Below the pieces are notes generated by a model. That model did not search any database and was not told the origin of the DNA. It was given only the letters and a program-made list of their open reading frames with translations. The position numbers were made by a program, and so were the translations under genes. From Christensenella sp. (lineage in GTDB: Bacteria; Bacillota; Clostridia; Christensenellales; UBA3700): a DNA stretch of 64,000 nt. Below, in pieces: positions 1-8,270 of the stretch. Numbering within the stretch: the first letter of the stretch is position 1; every line of letters begins with the position of its first letter. The stretch is from assembly GCA_022784465.1 (NCBI GenBank), contig JALFUR010000004.1, forward strand, positions 265,804 through 329,803, in the 5' to 3' direction.

Positions 1-1
1 T

Positions 2-409
2 AGTATGATTCAATATGATGATGGCTCAATAATTGCTCAAATGTCATATCCGGATATGAAACTTCCAATTCAAGTTGCACTAAATTATCCAAATAGAGGA
101 GATCATTTATTTTCTCCACTTTCATTTAATAATTTGCAGCTTAATTTTGCCTCTTGCGATTATGATACTTTCCCATGCTTGAAAATCGCTTTAGATGTTG
201 CTAAACAAGGTGGATTATATCCAACAATTATGAATGCGGCTAATGAAGAATTGGTAAAGTTGTATCTACAAGATAAAATAAAATTTTACGATATATCATA
301 TCATATATCAAAAGCATTAGAAAAATTTGAGACAAGTGATAAGTTAAGCTTGTTTAATATTCAAAGAATTGACTATGACGTAAGGGAGTATATAAAAAAG
401 ACAATATGA
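2..409 (+). CDS. dxr: 1-deoxy-D-xylulose 5-phosphate reductoisomerase, C-terminal part (runs off the left edge)
   Basis: Reading frame is open to the window edge; SMIQYDDGSIIAQMSYPDMKLPIQ and NAANEE motifs of Dxr; followed by rseP and ispG. Confidence 0.9.
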   Translation, partial: SMIQYDDGSIIAQMSYPDMKLPIQVALNYPNRGDHLFSPLSFNNLQLNFASCDYDTFPCLKIALDVAKQGGLYPTIMNAANEELVKLYLQDKIKFYDISYHISKALEKFETSDKLSLFNIQRIDYDVREYIKKTI

Positions 410-1500
410 TATTTTTAGGTGCGAGTTTTGTTTCTGTATTACAATGGATTGGCTATATTTTAGTAGCTTTGCTTTGTCTTATGTTTATGATTGTTGTGCA
501 TGAGGCAGGACATTATATTGCAGGAAAAATTTTCAAATTTCATATTTTAGAGTTTTCTATTGGATTTGGACCAAAATTGTTCCAAACAACAAATAAAAAA
601 ACTGGTGAAAAATTTTCTATAAGATGTATTCCTTTAGGAGGATATTGTCAATTTGATGGAGAAGATGAAGAAGGCTCAAGTGAAGATACTTTTAATTCAA
701 AACCTATTTGGCAAAGAATAATTGTTTTATTTGCTGGTGCATTTATGAATCTTATTTCAGCAATTTTAATAATAATGATTTTCTTTATGGCTTGGGGGGA
801 TTATCTTCCTAAAGTTTATAAAACTTATGATTATGTAGATACAGCTTATGTTCAACAACTTCAAGAAGGAGATATCATATATAAAGTTGATGGTAAAAAC
901 TGCTATTCATTAGTTAACACAACTAAATTGCAAAATAGAATTAAAGGAAAAGAACAAGTTGAATTAACTATTCTTAGAGATGGAGAAGAAGTTATAGTTA
1001 ATGTATCTTTACAAGATTATAAAGGTACAACAGTTGATCAAAACAATCAAGAAATAGAAGTATCTGGTCATGGACTAGGCATATCTGTTGTATACGAAAA
1101 AACTCAACTTGGTTTTTTCAGTGCAATAGCAAGAGCATTTGAATTTTGTTGGGAAGTTATATCATTAATATTTGTTTCAATTGGTTCGTTGTTCTCAGGT
1201 GGTGCAAAAGTAAGTGAAACGTTAGGGGGCACAGTCACGGCTATTTCAGCTTTAGCTGAACTAACAAAATATGGATTTGCCTCTGTAATGTACGGCGTAT
1301 GCGTGTTAAGTGCTTCTGTCGGAGTTATGAATCTTTTGCCATTCCCAGCATTAGATGGATGCAGAATTTTGGTTTGTATCATTGAAGCAATTATTAGAAA
1401 ACCAATAAATAGAAAAGTTGAAGGAATTATAAATTTCTGTGGACTTATTATTTTATTTGGTATGGCAATATTGTTTGATTTATTACATTTTTTAGGTTGA
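406..1500 (+). CDS. rseP: RIP metalloprotease RseP (site-2 protease family)
   Basis: HEAGH motif, PDZ-like middle, NLLPFPALDG motif, dxr-rseP-ispG order. Confidence 0.93.
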   Translation: MIFLGASFVSVLQWIGYILVALLCLMFMIVVHEAGHYIAGKIFKFHILEFSIGFGPKLFQTTNKKTGEKFSIRCIPLGGYCQFDGEDEEGSSEDTFNSKPIWQRIIVLFAGAFMNLISAILIIMIFFMAWGDYLPKVYKTYDYVDTAYVQQLQEGDIIYKVDGKNCYSLVNTTKLQNRIKGKEQVELTILRDGEEVIVNVSLQDYKGTTVDQNNQEIEVSGHGLGISVVYEKTQLGFFSAIARAFEFCWEVISLIFVSIGSLFSGGAKVSETLGGTVTAISALAELTKYGFASVMYGVCVLSASVGVMNLLPFPALDGCRILVCIIEAIIRKPINRKVEGIINFCGLIILFGMAILFDLLHFLG

Positions 1501-1501
1501 T

Positions 1502-2539
1502 ATGAGTGAAAAAAAGATAAAAGTAGGTAATCTATATATTGGTGGAAAAGATATAATTATACAGTCAATGACAAATACTAAGACTGTAGATATTGATTTG
1601 ACTATCAAACAAATTCTTGAACTTGAAAAAGCAGGATGTGAACTTGTTAGATTGTCTATTCCTAATGAGGAGAGCGCTACGGCTTTAAAAGAGATAAAAA
1701 AAGCTGTTTCTTTGCCAATTGTTGCTGATATTCATTTTTCGTCTAAATTGGCTATTTTAGCCGCTGAAAATGGCGCTGATAAAATTAGAATAAATCCAGG
1801 GAATATTGGCTCAAAGGAAAAAGTTGCATATTTGGCAAAATTTTTAAATGAGAGAAATATTCCTATTAGAATAGGTGTTAATGGTGGTTCTTTAGAAAAA
1901 GAATTAAAAAACCTAAATCAAGTTGACGGAATGGTACAAAGCGCTCTTAATCATATAAGAATACTTGAAGATAACAACTTTGATAACATCGTGGTTTCTT
2001 GCAAATCCTCTAATGTAAAGAATATGATTTTAGCATATAGAAAACTTCATGATTTAATTCCATATCCTTTGCATATTGGCGTTACGGAAGCTGGAACATA
2101 TACTAAAGGATTAATAAAGAATTCAATAGGCATTGGATCACTACTACTTGATGGAATAGGAGATACAATAAGAGTTTCTTTAACAGACGATCCTGTAAAA
2201 GAAGTATTTGCAGCTCAAGATATATTAAAGGCATGTAATTTGTATAATAAACCATATTGCGATATTGTTTCTTGTCCAACTTGTGCTAGAACGGAAATTA
2301 ATGTTAAGCAAATAGCTGATGAATTAGATATGGCTACAAAAGATATAAAAAAGAATATTAAAATTGCAGTTATGGGTTGCATAGTAAATGGAATTGGTGA
2401 ATCTGAGGGTGCAGATTTTGGTGTTGCTGGCGGTAAAGATAAATCAATTATATTTAAAGATGGAAAACAAATTGAGGTTATCAATAATCAAGATATTATT
2501 CAAAAGATGAAAAAAATGATTGAGGAATATAATGGATAA
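1502..2539 (+). CDS. ispG: 4-hydroxy-3-methylbut-2-en-1-yl diphosphate synthase
   Basis: SMTNTKTVDIDLTIKQI, INPGNIG, SCPTCAR and GCIVNGIGE motifs. Confidence 0.95.
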   Translation: MSEKKIKVGNLYIGGKDIIIQSMTNTKTVDIDLTIKQILELEKAGCELVRLSIPNEESATALKEIKKAVSLPIVADIHFSSKLAILAAENGADKIRINPGNIGSKEKVAYLAKFLNERNIPIRIGVNGGSLEKELKNLNQVDGMVQSALNHIRILEDNNFDNIVVSCKSSNVKNMILAYRKLHDLIPYPLHIGVTEAGTYTKGLIKNSIGIGSLLLDGIGDTIRVSLTDDPVKEVFAAQDILKACNLYNKPYCDIVSCPTCARTEINVKQIADELDMATKDIKKNIKIAVMGCIVNGIGESEGADFGVAGGKDKSIIFKDGKQIEVINNQDIIQKMKKMIEEYNG

Positions 2540-4106
2540 GTTTTTAATTGAATTTAATAATATTTCTAACAACAAATATGATTATTTAAGATTAAAAAGT
2601 GTTTCAGCAAATGATGAATATAATCGTTTGAATATTGTATTTTATGTTCCGTATGATATTTATTTTGATAAATCAAAATTTTCAGAAGAAGAAAAAGGGG
2701 AAATCTTCGATATCTGCACAAAAATAATTCCTGAAGATATAAATATAAAAATAGATTTTGATGTAATTCAAGTAATTCCAGATACTGTAAAAAGGTTTAT
2801 TGCAGAATATATAAGAAAGAACTACTATAAAGCACTTGAAGATAGATATATTCAAAAAGATATAAAAGTTGTAATAAAAGATGCAGTAAGTATTTGGATT
2901 CCTGTAGATACATCTATATATTCATTTTGTATAAATAAAGGTTTAAAAGAAAATATAGAAGAATATCTAAATTCTAAATATAATTTGCCAAATTTTGTAT
3001 ATTTTACACAAGTAGATATTCCTCACGAAATAAAAGAAAGAAGAATTGAAAAGAATAAATATATTGATGATGGTATTGTTGTTATGACAAAGGGTTATAG
3101 AATACTTGGTCATACTGTTTCTTCATTTCCAAAATATATTTCAAAATATACAACACCAAGAGAAGGTGTGGCTATATGTGGAAAAGTTATATCTTTAGAA
3201 AAAAAGGTATCAAGTGGTGGAAAATTGTATTTTAAATTTGATATTCAAGATCCAACAGGAAAAATGTCTTGTATGTATTTTTCAAGATCAAAAGTAAAAG
3301 AAGGCAAGGATATATCTAAATCTAAATCTTCTTTTGAACATGTTAAATTAAATGATGAAATTTTCGTTGCTGGAAATTTAATAAAAGACCAAAGATCTAA
3401 TACTATAAAGATGTTTGTTGATTCTGTTTATACATGTGAAATTGACGAGGAAGCAACATTATCTAAAATTTCATATACTAAAAATCAATTACAAAAAACA
3501 ATAGTTCCACAACCTCAAGTATATAATGTCGAAAAAAATAATATTCAAACATCTATGTTCGAAGAGCATGAATATATTTGTCCGCTTTTAAGGCATAACA
3601 CTTTTGTGGTTTTCGATTTAGAGACTACAGGATTAGATTTAGATAAATCTAAAATTGTTGAAATTGGTGCTTGTAAAATTGAAAATGGTAATATAGTTTC
3701 AACTTTTACTACTTTGATTGATCCAGAAATGCCTATGCCAATTAGTGCACAAGAGGTAAACAATATAAGTGATGATATGTTAAAAAGTGCACCTTTATTT
3801 GAGTATGTAATTGAGCCATTTGAGGATTATTGTAAAGGATGCATTGTAGTAGGGCATAATGCAAAGAATTTTGATGTTCCTATGATTAAGAATAGATTTA
3901 AAGATTATGGATATGATTTTAACCATCCATGTATAGACACGATGGATTTACATAAACAATTTGATCCAAATGCAAAAAAATCTTCTTTAAATTACTGCAT
4001 GGAAAGATATTCTCTTGTAAATGAAAATGCGCATAGAGCTATGTCTGATGCGCTTGCTACGGCAAAATTGTTTATTTATCTAGCAAACAATTTGCAATTA
4101 GATTAA
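2532..4106 (+). CDS. PolC-derived protein: PolC-like N-terminus + OB fold + DEDDh 3'-5' exonuclease, no PHP or polymerase domain
   Basis: OB-like GVAICGKVISLEKKVSSGGKLYFKFDIQDPTGKMSCMYFSR; exonuclease motifs FDLETTGL, VGHNAKNFD, HRAMSDA; stop after the exonuclease. ORF track starts at 2520; ATG 2532 has a GAGG Shine-Dalgarno upstream. Confidence 0.85.
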   Translation: MDKFLIEFNNISNNKYDYLRLKSVSANDEYNRLNIVFYVPYDIYFDKSKFSEEEKGEIFDICTKIIPEDINIKIDFDVIQVIPDTVKRFIAEYIRKNYYKALEDRYIQKDIKVVIKDAVSIWIPVDTSIYSFCINKGLKENIEEYLNSKYNLPNFVYFTQVDIPHEIKERRIEKNKYIDDGIVVMTKGYRILGHTVSSFPKYISKYTTPREGVAICGKVISLEKKVSSGGKLYFKFDIQDPTGKMSCMYFSRSKVKEGKDISKSKSSFEHVKLNDEIFVAGNLIKDQRSNTIKMFVDSVYTCEIDEEATLSKISYTKNQLQKTIVPQPQVYNVEKNNIQTSMFEEHEYICPLLRHNTFVVFDLETTGLDLDKSKIVEIGACKIENGNIVSTFTTLIDPEMPMPISAQEVNNISDDMLKSAPLFEYVIEPFEDYCKGCIVVGHNAKNFDVPMIKNRFKDYGYDFNHPCIDTMDLHKQFDPNAKKSSLNYCMERYSLVNENAHRAMSDALATAKLFIYLANNLQLD

Positions 4107-5050
4107 TTATACATATCTTCAATATTTACTTCTTTAACTAAAAATTCCCATAATAGCGAATCATTCGGAATAATATTTTGTTTTAAATATCCACACTTAG
4201 ATAATTTATCATATAGTTCTTTTCCATATGGAGTATCTAAATGTTTAGATAATAAAGGTTGTAAATATGTGTGATACAACAATGGTTCATACATATGTGT
4301 TGTGTCTATTAAATGATTGGCTTGCTCTCTATATGGCTTTATATATTTTTCTTCACCTTCACATACATGATGCCAAGTGTCTATAGTTTGTTTTATAGAA
4401 GTTCCTCTTGTTTGAACATCTCGAATTAATCGACGCATTAGTCTTAATAATTTAGCAGGAATAACTGTTGTATTATTAATTTGGAAATTGGTAAATACAC
4501 ATACATAGATTTTGTAAAAATAATTAGAATCTATTGTTAATAATTTTGGATTTAATGCATGTATGCCTTCAATAACAATAACATCATTATCTGTTATTTT
4601 TATATGGTTGTAAAACTCTTCGCGTTTTCCAGTAATAAAATTAAAAATAGGTAAGTCTGTTTCTTGTTTATCTATTAAATCTTTAATACATTCATTGAAT
4701 TTTTCTACATCTAAAATAGAAAAGTTTTCAAAATCATAATTTCCATCGGCAAGTTTTGGAGTTTTATCTCTATTTACAAAAAAATCGTCTAAAGAAATAG
4801 AAATACTATTAATTCCAAGAGATTTTAATTGTTCACAGATCTTTTTTGAAGTTGTTGTTTTGCCTGATGAAGAAGGGCCTGCAAGTAACACAAATTTTTT
4901 GTTTGAATACATTATATTATTTGCAATTAATTCAATTTCATCATGATATTTCTTTTCAGAAAATCTAACAAGTTCATATAAATGTTCATTAGCTCTTTTA
5001 TTAATTGCATCTAAATCCAAATTTGTTTTTATATTTGTTGTGCCAATCAT
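4103..5050 (-). CDS. Uridine kinase / phosphoribulokinase family P-loop kinase
   Basis: LLAGPSSSGKTTTSKKI Walker A, SISLDDFF, VIEGIHALNP. Confidence 0.85.
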   Translation of the reverse strand: MIGTTNIKTNLDLDAINKRANEHLYELVRFSEKKYHDEIELIANNIMYSNKKFVLLAGPSSSGKTTTSKKICEQLKSLGINSISISLDDFFVNRDKTPKLADGNYDFENFSILDVEKFNECIKDLIDKQETDLPIFNFITGKREEFYNHIKITDNDVIVIEGIHALNPKLLTIDSNYFYKIYVCVFTNFQINNTTVIPAKLLRLMRRLIRDVQTRGTSIKQTIDTWHHVCEGEEKYIKPYREQANHLIDTTHMYEPLLYHTYLQPLLSKHLDTPYGKELYDKLSKCGYLKQNIIPNDSLLWEFLVKEVNIEDMYN

Positions 5051-5229
5051 AGTAAACTCCTTTTTCTATACCCACATTATTATAATGCAAAATAACTTAT
5101 TTTGTTTAATATTTTACAAATATTTGACTATTATCAAGAAAATAGTAAAATAAATAAGTGGTTATTTAAGTTAAACTTAAGTAATAAAGTATAATATAGA
5201 AAAAAACTGAATTTCGGAGGAAATTATTT

Positions 5230-5949
5230 ATGGCACAATGTAAAGAATGTGGCGGTGATTTAGTAAAGAAGAAAAATAAAGCAGGAGAACTTTTTCTAGT
5301 TTGTGAAGATTGTGGTAAAAAATACAAAGTAAAACAAAAAGAAGAAGCACCTGTTGTTGAAGAAAAACCAGCTCCAGTTCCAGAGAAACCAGCAGCAAAG
5401 AAATGCAAGGAATGTGGTGGTAACTTAGTAAAGAAAAAGAGTGCTAAAACAGGAGATATATTCTTGGTTTGTGAAGATTGTGGTAAAAAATATAAATTAC
5501 CAGCACCAAAGAAAGTAGAAGAGGAAGAGGAAGAAGAGCAAGAAGCTCCAGCACCAGCACCAGCACCAGCACCAGAAAAACCTGCAGCAAAGAAATGTAA
5601 AGCTTGCGGTGGTGATTTAGTAAAGAAAAAGAGCGCTAAAACAGGAGATATTTTCTTAGTATGTGAAGACTGTGGTAAAAAATATAAACTAGCAGTACCA
5701 AAGAAAGTAGAAGAGGAAGAGGAAGAAGAAGAGCAAGAAGCTCCAATCCCAGCTCCAGCTCCAGTAGTAGAAGAGCCAGTTATTCCAGCTCCAGTAGTAG
5801 AAGAACCTGTTGCTCCAGCTCCAGTTGTTGAAGAACCAGCTGCTCCAGCACCTGTTGCAGTAAGCAATGACGAATTAGCATCAATTGCTAAGAGCTTACA
5901 AGAGATTAATAAGACTCTAAAAGCTATGCTTACAATTTTAAATAGATAA
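5230..5949 (+). CDS. Triple zinc-ribbon protein with acidic and PAPVVEEP repeats
   Basis: Three copies of CxxCGG-(N/D)LVKKK-...-FLVCEDCGKKYK separated by E-rich and Pro/Ala/Val linkers; SD ggagg at 5217-5221. Confidence 0.9.
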   Translation: MAQCKECGGDLVKKKNKAGELFLVCEDCGKKYKVKQKEEAPVVEEKPAPVPEKPAAKKCKECGGNLVKKKSAKTGDIFLVCEDCGKKYKLPAPKKVEEEEEEEQEAPAPAPAPAPEKPAAKKCKACGGDLVKKKSAKTGDIFLVCEDCGKKYKLAVPKKVEEEEEEEEQEAPIPAPAPVVEEPVIPAPVVEEPVAPAPVVEEPAAPAPVAVSNDELASIAKSLQEINKTLKAMLTILNR

Positions 5950-5969
5950 TTATTTCTCTAGTATATTTA

Positions 5970-6003
5970 GAACTTGGGCAAAAACCCAAGTTCTTTTTTT
6001 TTG
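5970..6003 (+). terminator. Intrinsic terminator after the zinc-ribbon gene
   Basis: GAACTTGGG-CAAAAA-CCCAAGTTC perfect 9-bp stem followed by a T-run. Confidence 0.93.
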
Positions 6004-6013
6004 TTTTAATTGC

Positions 6014-6042
6014 TTTACTTTTATTTATATAACGTGTAATAT
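6014..6042 (+). promoter_or_regulatory. Putative sigma-A-type promoter upstream of rimP
   Basis: TTTACT-17 nt-TAATAT, upstream of a leader hairpin and rimP. Confidence 0.45.
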
Positions 6043-6071
6043 ATAAGTGTTCATGTATATTTGATTACTTG

Positions 6072-6100
6072 AAGGCGACTTAAAAAAGTCGCTTTTATTT
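6072..6100 (+). terminator. Leader hairpin / possible attenuator upstream of rimP-nusA
   Basis: AAGGCGACTT-AAAA-AAGTCGCTTT 10-bp stem (one G.U) followed by TATTT, 20 nt before the rimP start. Confidence 0.6.
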
Positions 6101-6119
6101 ATGAAAAGGAGGAGTTTAT

Positions 6120-6581
6120 ATGTCTAAGATTATTGAAGATGTAAAAAATTGTGTTGAACCAATTATTCAATCTTTAAATATGGAACTTGTAGATGTTGAG
6201 TTTAAAAAGCAATATGGACAAGACACTTTGACAATTTTTATAGATAAAGATGGCGGGGTAGATTTAGATGCATGTGAATTAGTACACAATGCAATAGATG
6301 CACCATTAGATGAATTAGATCCTACATCTGGCAAGGCATATACATTAAATGTTTCTTCTCCTGGATTAGATAGACCTATTAAGACAGAAAGAGATTTTGA
6401 AAAGAAAATGAATAGTGATGTTGAAGTCTCTTTATATAAACCTCTTGAAAATAAATTGAAAAAATTTGAGGGAAAACTTGTAGGTTACGACAAAGAAACA
6501 TGTTCTATTGAATACAAAAATAAAATTTTAAAAATAAATTTAAAGGATATAGCAGTTATTCGTTCTGCTATAAAATTTTAG
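6120..6581 (+). CDS. rimP: Ribosome maturation factor RimP
   Basis: GxDTLTIFIDKDGGVDLDACE...VSSPGLDRPI motif; position before nusA. Confidence 0.95.
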   Translation: MSKIIEDVKNCVEPIIQSLNMELVDVEFKKQYGQDTLTIFIDKDGGVDLDACELVHNAIDAPLDELDPTSGKAYTLNVSSPGLDRPIKTERDFEKKMNSDVEVSLYKPLENKLKKFEGKLVGYDKETCSIEYKNKILKINLKDIAVIRSAIKF

Positions 6582-6593
6582 GAGGATAAAAAA

Positions 6594-7721
6594 ATGATTA
6601 GCAAAGAGTTCTTTAGTGCATTAAACGATTTAGATGCTCAAGGAAGAATTAGTAAAGAAAAGTTTCTAGAATTCTTAGAAGCTGGTATTGCAAGTGCCTA
6701 TAAAAAAGAAAATGGCGAAGCTCGTAATATTTCAATACAACTTAATCCTGAAAAGGATCAAATTGATGTTATTGCATATCAATTAGTTGTAGAAGAAGTT
6801 CAAGACCCAGGTAAAGAGATTTCTCTAGAAGATGCACAAAAGATTAAAGCTTCATATAAAGTAGGAGATATTATTTCAGAAAAAATACCTACAAAGGAAG
6901 CATTCTCAAGAATTTCAGCATTAACAGCAAAACTTGTTGTTGCTCAAAAAATGAACGATTTTAAAAAGGCTTCTTTAAATGAAGAAATGAATCAAAAAGA
7001 AGGCGAAATCGTTACTTGTCAAATTAAGTTTATTCAAAACGGAAACATTTACGCAGAAATTGTTGGAACACAAATTCAATGTGTAATGACACCAAATGAA
7101 CAAATAAATTCTGAAGTATATAAAGTTGGAGATAGAATCAAAGCATTTGTTAAGAGACTTCCAGATCCTAATGGAAACAATGTTAATCAATGCATTGGTA
7201 TTTCTAGATTAAACAATGGTTTTATTAGAAGATTATTTGAATTGAATGTTCCAGAAATTAAAGCTGGTCTTGTAGAAATTAAGAGAATCGTTAGAGTTCC
7301 TGGAGTAAGAACAAAAGTTGTTGTTGCTTCTAAAGATCCTTCTATCGATCCAATTGGTGCATGTATCGGTGCTAAAAATGCTAGAATCATTGAAATTCTA
7401 AAAGAAATCAACTGCATTAAAAGACCACCTATTCAAGGCGTTAATGGTCAAAGACCTGTATCTTTTGATGAAGGTATAGATGTTATTCCATATACAGAAG
7501 ATCCAATTAAAGCTATTGCTAACGCTTTAACTCCAGCATCTGTTATTCAAGTTCAAGCTGATCCTGAAACAAAGAAAGCAATTGTTATTATTCAAGATCG
7601 TAACTTGGCAAAAGCTGTAGGAAAGCAAGGTTCTAATGCTAAACTTGCTAGTAAATTAACTGGATACAAAATTGATATCAAAGAATTAAAGGACGCAGAA
7701 TCTCTATTAGGCAATGATTAA
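6594..7721 (+). CDS. nusA: Transcription termination/antitermination factor NusA
   Basis: S1/KH domains: VPGVRTKVVVASKDPSIDPIGACIGAKNARI, AVGKQGSNAKLASKLTGYKIDI. Confidence 0.96.
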   Translation: MISKEFFSALNDLDAQGRISKEKFLEFLEAGIASAYKKENGEARNISIQLNPEKDQIDVIAYQLVVEEVQDPGKEISLEDAQKIKASYKVGDIISEKIPTKEAFSRISALTAKLVVAQKMNDFKKASLNEEMNQKEGEIVTCQIKFIQNGNIYAEIVGTQIQCVMTPNEQINSEVYKVGDRIKAFVKRLPDPNGNNVNQCIGISRLNNGFIRRLFELNVPEIKAGLVEIKRIVRVPGVRTKVVVASKDPSIDPIGACIGAKNARIIEILKEINCIKRPPIQGVNGQRPVSFDEGIDVIPYTEDPIKAIANALTPASVIQVQADPETKKAIVIIQDRNLAKAVGKQGSNAKLASKLTGYKIDIKELKDAESLLGND

Positions 7722-7980
7722 TACACCAGAAAGAATGTGCATTGTATGTAGAATACAAAGGCCAAAAAAAGAATTGTTAAGAATAGTAAAATCAAAAGAA
7801 GGAAATATTTTCCTTGATTTTACTGGAAAAAAACCAGGAAGAGGTGCATATATTTGCGATAACAAAGATTGTATAGAAAAATGCATTAAAAATAATATTT
7901 TAAATAGAGCATTTGATATGCAAATAGATAAAGAGATATATGCAAATATACTAAAAGAGTATGACCAACACAAAAATTAA
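7714..7980 (+). CDS. ylxR: YlxR family (DUF448) RNA-binding protein
   Basis: PERMCIVCRIQRPKKELLRIV, GRGAYIC motif between nusA and the L7Ae-like gene. Confidence 0.92.
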   Translation: MINTPERMCIVCRIQRPKKELLRIVKSKEGNIFLDFTGKKPGRGAYICDNKDCIEKCIKNNILNRAFDMQIDKEIYANILKEYDQHKN

Positions 7981-8266
7981 TCCTTATATACATTTCGCTG
8001 TAAGAGCGAATAAGGTCCTTTGGGGATTAGATGTTATAAAATCATCACGTATTGTTCCTAAAGTAATTTTGTTTGATGAAACTCTTGGTAAAAATAGTAA
8101 AAAACAAATGACTCTATATTCAGATATAAAGAAGGTTAAAGTATTTGAATTAGAAGAAAATTATTTAAATGATTTGCTTAAAAGAACAAATATAAAAATC
8201 ATAGGTATAATTGATGAATCTTTAGCAAATCAAATAATAGAAATTATGTCAAAATTGGAGGATTAA
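7961..8266 (+). CDS. ylxQ: L7Ae/YlxQ-like ribosomal protein
   Basis: L7Ae-like length and position between ylxR and infB. Confidence 0.75.
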   Translation: MTNTKINPYIHFAVRANKVLWGLDVIKSSRIVPKVILFDETLGKNSKKQMTLYSDIKKVKVFELEENYLNDLLKRTNIKIIGIIDESLANQIIEIMSKLED

Positions 8267-8270
8267 ATTA

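Noticed and set aside
1104-1382. Minus-strand ORF inside rseP (and similar antisense ORFs inside ispG, infB, folD, pheT and others)
   Set aside because: All lie opposite strongly conserved coding frames and show no independent motif or SD.
5166-5867. 233-aa minus-strand ORF rich in Ser/Gly/Thr antisense to the zinc-ribbon gene
   Set aside because: Shadow ORF of the repetitive + strand gene; the + strand frame has zinc-ribbon motifs, an SD and a terminator, the antisense frame is low complexity only.
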